Below are positions 38,601 through 45,721 of a stretch of 58,436 nt of DNA, one piece after another. Location of the stretch: assembly GCA_905480255.1 (NCBI GenBank), contig CAJQPR010000038.1, forward strand, positions 1-58,436, written 5' to 3'. The position numbers and the translations under genes are program-made. The notes beneath the pieces were generated by a model. The model was not told the DNA's origin. It did no database searches and saw only the letters and a program-made list of their open reading frames with translations. The DNA comes from an uncultured Woeseiaceae bacterium. Its GTDB lineage: Bacteria; Pseudomonadota; Gammaproteobacteria; Steroidobacterales; Woeseiaceae. Within the stretch, counting starts at the first letter, position 1. The number at the start of each line of letters is the position of its first letter.

Positions 38601-40493
38601 GTTGCCGGAATCGGGGATCTCAGTGGCGATGTGTTTGGCAATGGCATGCTGCTCTCGCGCAAGATCAGGCTTCTCGCGGCATTCAATCACATGCACATTT
38701 TCCTCGATCCGGATCCGGACGTTGCGGCGAGTTTTCGCGAACGCCAGCGCGTATTCCGCATGGGCCGCTCAAGCTGGACAGACTACAAAGAGGAACTGAT
38801 TTCGAAAGGCGGCGGTGTGTTCTCCCGCCAGGCCAAAAAGATTCGCCTGAGCGCGGAAGCGCGGCGCATGCTCGGAACGCAAGAGACCACGATGCGGCCG
38901 CTGGAACTCATTCGAACGATTCTGCGAATGGAAGTGGATTTGTTTTGGAATGGTGGTATCGGCACCTACGTTAAGGCAAGCACAGAAAGCCATGCAGATG
39001 TCGGCGACAGAAGTAATGACAATGTGCGAGTCAACGCAAACGAACTTCGTTGCAAGGTTGTTGGCGAAGGCGGCAATCTTGGTCTGACACAACGAGCTCG
39101 CATCGAGTACAGCCTGAACGGCGGGCGGATCAATACAGATTTTATTGACAACTCCGCTGGCGTAGACAGTTCGGACCGGGAAGTAAATATCAAAATCCTG
39201 CTGGGCGCCGCAGAACAGGACGGACGACTGACGCGCGAGAAACGCAACAAGATTCTTGCCGAAATGACCGATGATGTTGCCGCGTTTGTACTGCGCAACA
39301 ACTACCTGCAGACGCAGGCAATCAGCATGATGGAAGCTCGCACGCGGGAACGAATCTCGGAGACTGCGAGGCTGATCAACAACCTTGAGAAGACCGGTCT
39401 CCTGGATCGCGATCTGGAATTCCTTCCGGACGAGGTTGAAATCGAAGAGCGCCGACAACGAAAGCAGGGGCTGACCCGGCCAGAGCTCGCCGTAGTTGTC
39501 AGTTACGCGAAAATCGATCTGTACAACGGTCTTGTGAGTTCGGATCACGCCCTGGACGACTTTTTGACCACGGATCCGCAGCGCTACTTCCCACCACTCA
39601 TCCGAAAGCGCTTCACTGACCTGATTCCGGGGCACAGGCTGAGCCGGCAAATCCTGGCGACACTCATTGCCAATAATATTGTCAACCGGATGGGACCGGC
39701 TTTCGTCAAGCGAGTCGAGGTCGACTCCGGTGCGGACATCGTGACAATTGCCAGGGCATACGTAGTCGCCCGCGAAGTCTGTCAGGCAAGCGATATCTGG
39801 CACACGATTGAGAGCCTCGACAACGTGATTCCGACGTCTGTGCAGCAAAGCATCATGTTCGATGTGGGCCGGATTCTTCGCCATGCCTGTTATTGGCTAA
39901 TCGAAAGATACGGTGACGACCTGGACATTGTGGAGTCCGTTGATCACCTCAAAGATCATATGGCAACGATCTACTCGCGCGCTCTTGGCATCGTCATTGG
40001 GCCTGCGAAGAAACGGCAGAAAGCTGCTGCAAAGGAATACATCAATCACGGCGTTCCCGACAAGCTCGCGAAAAAGATGTCGTCGCTGTTACTTACGCGG
40101 GGCGGGCTCGACATTGCAGATCTCTCTAATCGATTCCGTAAAGATGTCATGGAAACCGCGCGCATGTACTCCCAGATGAGCGATCGTCTTGGCATTGTCT
40201 GGATGAATCGCTGTGTCGAGGGCCTGGAGGTGGAAGGTCGCTGGCAGGCACTGGCCCGCAGCAATCTGCGCGATGATTTCTACCGCATTCGCCGCGATTT
40301 CGCAGTGGCGCTGTTGAGCGGTCGAAGTCGAAAAACACCGGAGAACATTTTTTACACGTGGATGGAAAAGAACTCTGGCGCTGTTCGAAAATTCGATTCA
40401 ATATTGTCCGAAATGCAGCTTCGGCAGGATATCGACTTCGCTACACTGTCGGTCGCTTCGCAGGAATTGCGCAAGCTGACGGACAGTCTTTAA
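35661..40493 (+). CDS. gdhB: NAD-specific glutamate dehydrogenase, 180-kDa type
   Basis: A 1610-residue enzyme of the very large bacterial class that oxidises glutamate to 2-oxoglutarate with NAD. It has a long regulatory N-terminal half (ACT-like regions, for example NDNMPFLVDSVSAAINRQGL), a catalytic core at about 750-1200 (GGDIARGGIRWSDR, VPTGAKGGFFPK, GGSAGYDHKKMGITARGAWE, AGIGDLSGDVFGNGML), and a C-terminal helical region. The GTG start at 35661 is the first in frame after the marR gap. The family is usually catabolic. A MarR-family gene precedes it. The symbol follows Pseudomonas usage. Confidence 0.96.
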   Translation: MSKQQQRRSSDFSENLIEEIIATKPRPQCLASKKEIDPFLRQYFAHVPYEDMLGRSPVIMGQAAASHLDFARIRKPGKALLRIFNPIAKKHGYQSAFTIIEMVNDNMPFLVDSVSAAINRQGLAIHMTVHPILRVFRDGRGKLMHIGGEHDDGGQVESYIRFTVDREADEQHLNILEHEIQKVLSDVRVSVRDWRKMRDKMLEAASTLNRGPAGADAAVRVETDALLQWMVDDHFTFLGYREYRLRKRGEKLFLAPVKGSGLGVLSNDERGGRAVELSKEMRRHTRSKDWLIITKANSRSTIHRHSFLDYVGVKIFDGKGNAVGEKRFIGLFTSVAYSENPRNIPLLRLKVQRVLESADIGPSGHRGKALMHIIDSFPRDELFQATVPDLVRTTTGILNLQDRRRVKFFLRRDTFRRFFSCIVYVPREQYTTVIRRRVEEILLDEFQGLSVDSSVQIVDSPLARLHTIVRTSVDGKPKISIKRIEQRIENAVISWRDHLRVQLIDRFGQDEGFGLFREYGESFSPAYEDDTDPRIACLDVKRMDGLLKGEHENFLLLHQPAGADASTLHFRTFRKGEPLALSRVLPLLEDLGTEVYAERPYPVELRNGDSFWIQDFELRFENSADIDIESAAERFQEGFRQALSGESESDNFNRLILAASLDARQISLIRCYAKFILQLGIPFSQNAMEEVLVAHADLARAFVRQFELQFNPKLKKPARLESIKNCTSTISRGVSRARSLDEDRILTAFAGAISATLRTNYFQTDDDGQFKPCISIKVDPDRIPEAPLPKPKYEIFVYSSRVEGVHLRGGDIARGGIRWSDRREDFRTEVLGLMKAQVVKNTVIVPTGAKGGFFPKNLPDDDREAIMAEGIACYRIFISGLLDITDNVADDKVVPPKNVVRRDGDDPYLVVAADKGTATFSDIANGIAAEYEFWLDDAFASGGSAGYDHKKMGITARGAWEAVRRHFREQDVDVQKDLFTVAGIGDLSGDVFGNGMLLSRKIRLLAAFNHMHIFLDPDPDVAASFRERQRVFRMGRSSWTDYKEELISKGGGVFSRQAKKIRLSAEARRMLGTQETTMRPLELIRTILRMEVDLFWNGGIGTYVKASTESHADVGDRSNDNVRVNANELRCKVVGEGGNLGLTQRARIEYSLNGGRINTDFIDNSAGVDSSDREVNIKILLGAAEQDGRLTREKRNKILAEMTDDVAAFVLRNNYLQTQAISMMEARTRERISETARLINNLEKTGLLDRDLEFLPDEVEIEERRQRKQGLTRPELAVVVSYAKIDLYNGLVSSDHALDDFLTTDPQRYFPPLIRKRFTDLIPGHRLSRQILATLIANNIVNRMGPAFVKRVEVDSGADIVTIARAYVVAREVCQASDIWHTIESLDNVIPTSVQQSIMFDVGRILRHACYWLIERYGDDLDIVESVDHLKDHMATIYSRALGIVIGPAKKRQKAAAKEYINHGVPDKLAKKMSSLLLTRGGLDIADLSNRFRKDVMETARMYSQMSDRLGIVWMNRCVEGLEVEGRWQALARSNLRDDFYRIRRDFAVALLSGRSRKTPENIFYTWMEKNSGAVRKFDSILSEMQLRQDIDFATLSVASQELRKLTDSL

Positions 40494-40521
40494 ATAAACC
40501 TCAGAATATGCCGGAGCATTC

Positions 40522-41265
40522 ATGTCTGGAAAATTGATACTTTGCCGTCACGGCCAAAGCGAGTGGAATCTTAAGAACCTGTTTACCGGGTGGCACGACG
40601 TAGATTTGACTGATAAAGGCGTAGAAGAAGCAAAAGAAGCCGGCCGGCTTCTCGGCGAACTCGACTACAACATCGACATCGCATTCACATCTGTCCTTAA
40701 ACGCGCCATCAGAACGTTGTGGCTGATGCTCGATGAAATGGACCGTATGTGGATCCCGGTTGTTCGGGACTGGCGATTGAATGAGCGCCATTACGGCGCT
40801 CTGCAGGGATTGAACAAGGCCGAAACAGCCGAAAAATATGGTGACGAGCAGGTACATGTCTGGCGACGAAGCTACGCCACTCCACCACCGGCACTTGAAC
40901 CTGACGATGAAAGACATCCTTCCCACGATGAGCGCTACCGGGGAATCGCTGATTTGCCGGCCACAGAATCACTCGCGACCACTCTGGATCGCGTTGTCCC
41001 GTGCTGGGAGCAGATTATTGTTCCCGAGCTAAGAAATGGCCGGAACGTGTTGATCGCTGCTCACGGTAATAGTCTGCGGGCCCTGGTAAAGATGCTTGAC
41101 GATGTGTCCGAAGAGGAAATCACCGGGTTCAACATACCCACCGGCGTACCCATTGCCTATGAACTTGATGACAACCTGAAACCTGTTTCGCGCGAGTTTC
41201 TGGGCGATCCGGAGGCTGTTGCGGCTGCCGCCGCTGCAGTCGCGAACCAGGCCAAGGCGAAATGA
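40522..41265 (+). CDS. gpmA: 2,3-bisphosphoglycerate-dependent phosphoglycerate mutase
   Basis: GpmA interconverts 3- and 2-phosphoglycerate in glycolysis and gluconeogenesis. The 247 residues match the family. His10 in [24 protein letters not shown] is the phosphohistidine; [28 protein letters not shown] and [14 protein letters not shown] supply the remaining active site. The tail ends in a stretch of Ala (about 230-240). It follows the glutamate dehydrogenase gene by 28 nt, possibly cotranscribed. Confidence 0.97.
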   Translation: MSGKLILCRHGQSEWNLKNLFTGWHDVDLTDKGVEEAKEAGRLLGELDYNIDIAFTSVLKRAIRTLWLMLDEMDRMWIPVVRDWRLNERHYGALQGLNKAETAEKYGDEQVHVWRRSYATPPPALEPDDERHPSHDERYRGIADLPATESLATTLDRVVPCWEQIIVPELRNGRNVLIAAHGNSLRALVKMLDDVSEEEITGFNIPTGVPIAYELDDNLKPVSREFLGDPEAVAAAAAAVANQAKAK

Positions 41266-41311
41266 CCCGGAGTTCTGATACCGCAGCGCAGGTGTCCTAG
41301 AGGCGCGCGCA

Positions 41312-42061
41312 ATTCGCTTCCTCACGACAATCCTCTGCCCGATTTTTGCAGTCGGGCTCGCCAACGCCCAAAACGCCGATATCCTGGCCACGGCCCCTCC
41401 CACCTCGATAGTCCTTGAGACCGACTACATCGGCAATGATGACTTGCCGAATTGTGACTGGTACACCCCGGCGGCCGAATTTCTAACTTCGGAAGAGCCG
41501 GAAAAATTCGGCCGGGCCTGTCGAGTAAATATTCGGATCCGAGGCGCCATTAATCGTGATGGCGCAAAGTTGTTTGCGGAATTGATTTCAAGCCTTAAAG
41601 ATTTTGGCTATCAACCCACGTCGATTGTACTCAACTCCCGCGGCGGAGATGCGGATGCGGCAATCTCAATTGCCCGTATTATTCGCGATACCGAAGTTTT
41701 CGACAGCATGCAGGTGGAGACCCGAATCGACGAGAGTTATGACGCTGTATGCTTCAGCGCCTGTATTGTTATTTTCTCGGCCGGTTATCAGCGGAGCCTG
41801 GACTTCAATATCAACGGCGACAACAATCTGCCATCGCGGCTGGGTATGCACGGCCCCGGGCAGTTCGACCGAAGCCAGGCCAGTTATGACACGTCACCAG
41901 GCAACTCCGAAATCATGCGCATAGGCCGCCGACTGAAGGAATACTTTCGTGACATCGGTGTCGCTGAAGAATTTGTAGATGACATGTTCAATGTGCCGTT
42001 TGACGAAATACACCTGCTCACCCGCCAGGAGCTGATCAGCTACGGTCTTTATTCGGATTAG
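41312..42061 (+). CDS. Periplasmic ClpP/crotonase-fold protein, probable ATT start
   Basis: The coding frame is open from 41279 to 42061, but no ATG or GTG is in frame before the conserved part; the first standard start is a TTG at 41444, which cuts off an evident signal peptide. Reading from ATT at 41312, 8 nt after AGAGG, gives 249 residues opening with a typical export signal (RFLTTILCPIFAVGLANA, cleavage near Gln20). The conserved part has SIVLNSRGGDADAAISIARI and CFSACIVIFSAG with a candidate nucleophile Ser149, then LGMHGPG and RQELISYGLY. This resembles COG3904-type ClpP-fold periplasmic proteins. Function is unknown. A point mutation of ATG is an alternative to a true ATT start. Confidence 0.7.
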   Translation: MRFLTTILCPIFAVGLANAQNADILATAPPTSIVLETDYIGNDDLPNCDWYTPAAEFLTSEEPEKFGRACRVNIRIRGAINRDGAKLFAELISSLKDFGYQPTSIVLNSRGGDADAAISIARIIRDTEVFDSMQVETRIDESYDAVCFSACIVIFSAGYQRSLDFNINGDNNLPSRLGMHGPGQFDRSQASYDTSPGNSEIMRIGRRLKEYFRDIGVAEEFVDDMFNVPFDEIHLLTRQELISYGLYSD

Positions 42062-42073
42062 TGGCGGACGCCA

Positions 42074-42976
42074 TCACTCCTGTTTTTTCGGATCAGAACG
42101 TTTCGTATGCGTTGCGTCTTCTGCGAGGACTCGTACCAGGCCCTCCTGGGTGCTCGATGCCACGAGAGCACCTGCGCGATTGAAAAACTGGCCCCGGGCA
42201 AACCCTCTTGCGCCGGATGAATTCGGGCTGTCCATTGAATAGAGCAGCCAATCATCGACGCGGACATCACGATGAAACCACAGAGCGTGATCAAGACTCG
42301 CCATCATTACCCGACCCTGGCCGAATGGCAGACCATGCGGCAATGTACTGGTTCCTAGTAGCTCATAGTCAGACACGTAAGCAAGCAGGTTTTGATGAAG
42401 ACTTTGCTCATCCGGCAGCGCGTCTACCGTTTTTATCCAGACATGCTTCACGGCCGGTCTCGGTTCCAGTGACATGAATTCCATTGGCTGTACCGGCCTG
42501 AATTCGAAAGGTCGCTTGATCGTCAGGTAGCGATGCATTTTTTCCGGGATTTTATCGAGCATCTGTGGCGCGACTTCTGTCAGATCCGGCAGGCCATCAG
42601 GGCCTTCGACTTCCGGCATTGCCGAATGGTGTTCAAGGCCGTGCTCGGGCACCTGGAAGGACGCTGCAAGGTTAAAAATCGGCCGGCCATGCTGAATGGC
42701 AACCACCCGTCGGACGGAAAAACTCCCCCCATCGCGCGAACGATCTACATCGTAAATGATTGGCGCGCTCATATCGCCACGACGGAGAAAATACGCGTGC
42801 AGGGAATGCGCACGCCGTCCTTCAACGGTGTGGTGCGCTGCCGATAATGCCTGACCGAGAACCTGCCCACCGAAAACCTGCGCGCCGCCTATGTCGCGGC
42901 TCTCGCCCCGGAATATATTATCTTCGATGCGCTCAAGCTTCAGGAGATGAAGCAGGTCCTTTAAGACTGGATGCAT
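42074..42976 (-). CDS. tesB: Acyl-CoA thioesterase II (TesB)
   Basis: TesB hydrolyses medium- to long-chain acyl-CoA. The 300 residues form the double hot-dog fold: FRGESRDIGGAQVFGGQVLGQAL opens the first half, and ASLDHALWFHRD with SPNSSGARGFARGQFFNRAG carries the second. The Asp/Ser/Gln catalytic set is recognisable (LDH, SSGARG, STQEGLVR). The short tail is basic. It is the last of three co-oriented genes (acyl-CoA ligase, SDR-like, TesB), 9 nt after the SDR-like gene. Confidence 0.94.
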   Translation of the reverse strand: MHPVLKDLLHLLKLERIEDNIFRGESRDIGGAQVFGGQVLGQALSAAHHTVEGRRAHSLHAYFLRRGDMSAPIIYDVDRSRDGGSFSVRRVVAIQHGRPIFNLAASFQVPEHGLEHHSAMPEVEGPDGLPDLTEVAPQMLDKIPEKMHRYLTIKRPFEFRPVQPMEFMSLEPRPAVKHVWIKTVDALPDEQSLHQNLLAYVSDYELLGTSTLPHGLPFGQGRVMMASLDHALWFHRDVRVDDWLLYSMDSPNSSGARGFARGQFFNRAGALVASSTQEGLVRVLAEDATHTKRSDPKKQE

Positions 42977-42985
42977 AAGGCCCGG

Positions 42986-43738
42986 TCAGCTGTTCGCTAT
43001 TCCGCCATCGACCACTATTCCGGTGCCGCTGACAAATACCGAATCATCTGTCGCAAGGAATAATGCGACCTTGGCAATATCAACCGGCTCGCCCAAACGC
43101 CGGGCGGCTGAACGCTTAATACAATAATCTCGAAGGTCTTTGTCGTTATTGAAAACGCGACGACTTTCCGGAGTCATAATGGCACCAAGCTGGATGTAGT
43201 TCGCGTTGATGCCAAATTGGGCAGTATCCGCCGCCAACCTGCCGGTGAGTTCTGCAATTGCGGCTTCGGATTTAGCATACGCATCAGAGCCGTTCTGGCT
43301 GAATACGCTTCTGTTGAAGCCCAGGATGATAAGGCGGCCGGCAGGGCTACTCTTCATCAGCGGCAATAGTTGCGTACAAACCCCTTCAACGAGGTCGTTT
43401 TTTCGCGTGATTATTTTGGCCAGTGCTTCGTCATCGCCGTCACTGACTGGTGCGTCAGCGTACAGGCTGAAATTGCAGACCACGATATCAACAACACCGA
43501 GCTCACTCGACGCAAGTTTGCCAATCTGGGCGGCGACGTCCGGCGCATTGATGTCGATCGGCGCGCCACGAACACCACGAACACCCTTGAAATGTGTATC
43601 GATACCAGAGTTCACGGAATCCAGCGCAAGAACTTCGGCGCCATGTTTGATCAGCGTGCGCACGATTGCTTCACCAATGCCGCTCGCGGCACCAGTTACC
43701 ACTGCCCTTAACCCGAAAAGACGCAAGGCGTTAGCCAT
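42986..43738 (-). CDS. SDR-fold protein with lost catalytic residues
   Basis: A 250-residue Rossmann protein with an intact NAD(P) loop TGAASGIG (15-22) and a C-terminal SGTGIVVDGG typical of classical SDRs. In the active site only Tyr154 remains: the Lys four residues on is Glu158 (YAKSE), the Ser 13 residues before is Phe141 (GFNRS), and the NNAG motif reads CNFS (88-91). It therefore looks catalytically inactive or altered in chemistry, while still able to bind nucleotide. It lies between an acyl-CoA ligase (34 nt) and tesB (9 nt), so a regulatory or scaffolding role in acyl-CoA metabolism is possible but speculative. Confidence 0.85.
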   Translation of the reverse strand: MANALRLFGLRAVVTGAASGIGEAIVRTLIKHGAEVLALDSVNSGIDTHFKGVRGVRGAPIDINAPDVAAQIGKLASSELGVVDIVVCNFSLYADAPVSDGDDEALAKIITRKNDLVEGVCTQLLPLMKSSPAGRLIILGFNRSVFSQNGSDAYAKSEAAIAELTGRLAADTAQFGINANYIQLGAIMTPESRRVFNNDKDLRDYCIKRSAARRLGEPVDIAKVALFLATDDSVFVSGTGIVVDGGIANS

Positions 43739-43772
43739 AATTCACCCAAAGAAAATATCGTCTGAAATTCTA

Positions 43773-45404
43773 TCAGCCCGGCAACTTGTAATCCGCGAAC
43801 TGCTTCCGTAAATCGATCTTTTTAATCTTGCCCGTCGCAGTATGCGGAATTTCATCGACGAACACGACATCGTCCGGGATCCACCACTTTGCGATCTTGC
43901 CATCCAGCCACTGCAGAATTTCCTCACCGGTCAATTCGGCGCCTTCGGCCTTGATGATGATCAGTAGCGGGCGTTCGGTCCATTTTGGATGCGGTACGCC
44001 AATCACCGCTGCCTCGGCAACGGCAGGGTGCCCCATGGCCGTATTCTCTACATCAATGGAACTAATCCACTCGCCACCGGATTTAATGACATCCTTGGTG
44101 CGATCGGTAATCGCCATGTAGCCAAGCTCATCAATGGTCGCGACATCGCCCGTGTCGAACCAGCCGTCTTCCGTATGCGACTCGCTTTCACCTTCAAGTT
44201 TGTAGTAATCACTGCAGATCCAGGGTCCGCGAACCTGTAACGCCCCGTAGGCTACGCCATCCCAGGGCAACTCCTTGCCCTCGTCATCAACAATCCTCAT
44301 TTCGACACCGCAGATGCCGCGGCCTGCTTTAGCCTTCAGTGAAATCATGTCGTCCGGGCTCAGGTTCTCGGTGCCAAACTTTGGCGTGCTAACCGTACCG
44401 AGCGGGCTCATTTCGGTCATGCCCCAACCCTGGATGACATCCACGTCGTGCTTGTCACGAAATTCCCTGATCATGGCTTCCGGAACAGCCGCCCCGCCAA
44501 TAATTGTTCGCTCGAGACAGTTGAGCTTCTGGCCACTGGCCTCCGCGTACTGAAGCAATGCCAGCCACACGGTTGGAACGCCGAGAGAAAGAGACACTTC
44601 TTCCTGCTCCAACAACTGATACAAAGTCTCTCCATCACCCATCTTAGGTCCGGGGAAAACCAACTTCGTCCCAACCATCATCGCAGCGTAGGGAATGCCC
44701 CAGGCATTCACGTGGAAAAGCGGAACGACCGGCAGCACGCAATCGTGACTCCGAAGATTCATGACATCCGGCGACACCGCCGCGTAGGCGTGCAGGATCT
44801 GCGAGCGGTGGCTAAAAAGAACACCCTTTGGGTTGCCCGTTGTGCCTGACGTGTAACAAAGTGCACAAGCAGTGCGCTCGTCGAATTCAGGCCATTCATA
44901 CTCGTCGCTTTCGGAGCCGATAAGAGATTCGTAGGAAACCGCATTTTTCAAACTTGTTTCAGGCATGTTCGCGTCGTCAGTCATAACGACGAATCCTTCA
45001 ACACCCGGAATCTGATCGGCGATCTTTTCTACGAGCGGAAGGATCAGCAGGTCGACGAACAGCCATTTGTCTTCAGCATGGTTGATGATGAAGACGATCT
45101 GCTCAGGGAATAATCTCGGATTCACCGTGTGGCAGACAAAGCCCGCCCCACCAATTGCGTAGTAGGCCTCAAGGTGCCGGTAGTCGTTCCAGGCAAGCGT
45201 CGCGATACGATCGCCATGATCAAGACCCAGTTTAGCTATGGCATTGGCAAGCTGACGCGTACGGCGACAACAATCAGCGTAGGTGTAACGATGCAGAGGG
45301 TTGTCAGCGGTCACTGACACAATTTCCCGATCGCCGAAATTCTTGTCTGCGTGTCGCAGAATCGACGAAATCAGGAGTTCAGACTCCATCATCAAGCCGT
45401 GCAT
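43773..45404 (-). CDS. Fatty-acyl-CoA synthetase-like AMP-dependent ligase
   Basis: A 543-residue ANL-superfamily ligase that activates a carboxylic acid to acyl-CoA through acyl-AMP. The P-loop motif [11 protein letters not shown] is at about 189-199, [13 protein letters not shown] follows, and the AMP-binding [14 protein letters not shown] plus the C-terminal catalytic Lys in [14 protein letters not shown] are present. The family includes medium- and long-chain acyl-CoA synthetases and DmdB-type ligases; the substrate is not evident. The ATG follows AAAGGAATC. It leads the ligase-SDR-tesB group and is divergent from a TonB-dependent receptor, which could import its substrate. Confidence 0.92.
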   Translation of the reverse strand: MHGLMMESELLISSILRHADKNFGDREIVSVTADNPLHRYTYADCCRRTRQLANAIAKLGLDHGDRIATLAWNDYRHLEAYYAIGGAGFVCHTVNPRLFPEQIVFIINHAEDKWLFVDLLILPLVEKIADQIPGVEGFVVMTDDANMPETSLKNAVSYESLIGSESDEYEWPEFDERTACALCYTSGTTGNPKGVLFSHRSQILHAYAAVSPDVMNLRSHDCVLPVVPLFHVNAWGIPYAAMMVGTKLVFPGPKMGDGETLYQLLEQEEVSLSLGVPTVWLALLQYAEASGQKLNCLERTIIGGAAVPEAMIREFRDKHDVDVIQGWGMTEMSPLGTVSTPKFGTENLSPDDMISLKAKAGRGICGVEMRIVDDEGKELPWDGVAYGALQVRGPWICSDYYKLEGESESHTEDGWFDTGDVATIDELGYMAITDRTKDVIKSGGEWISSIDVENTAMGHPAVAEAAVIGVPHPKWTERPLLIIIKAEGAELTGEEILQWLDGKIAKWWIPDDVVFVDEIPHTATGKIKKIDLRKQFADYKLPG

Positions 45405-45721
45405 TTTGATTCCTTTTGTTGTTCTGAGTGCCTTGATCGGACTGGCAATTTAACAGAACTTGGCTGCCGAACTGAAACAATTGTTGATGCACATCAGCGC
45501 GCTGTCGACAGATTCTTCAGAATGTCTCGGGAAAATCGCCATATCGTCCCGAATCCACGCGAATTCTGCGGCTTTCCGTAGCACCTTCTGGCGAACTATC
45601 GTGATATCCTTCAGCGACTTAACGCTGCAGATGGCCACGAGACACGGATATTCTCTCGGACATCAGGGAAGCGGGCCCGGCCAACAGACTGGCTGGAGCG
45701 ATCTGATTATTCTGGAGAAAA
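45405..45721. other. Intergenic region between divergent ligase and TonB receptor genes
   Basis: This 317-nt stretch must hold the promoters of both divergent genes. Ribosome-binding sites are clear at each end (AAAGGA for the ligase on the minus strand, TGGAGAAAA for the receptor on the plus strand). I find no consensus -35/-10 pair, riboswitch-like fold or strong palindrome. An open frame crossing it on the plus strand (45460-45828) runs out of frame into the receptor and has no support. Confidence 0.6.

Noticed and set aside
37800-38696. 298-codon minus-strand open frame inside the glutamate dehydrogenase gene
   Set aside because: It is a shadow of the strongly conserved plus-strand catalytic core, with no start context or domain features.
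38769-39884. 371-codon minus-strand open frame inside the glutamate dehydrogenase gene
   Set aside because: It is also a shadow. Long antisense frames are common in this codon usage, and the sense protein is clearly conserved here.
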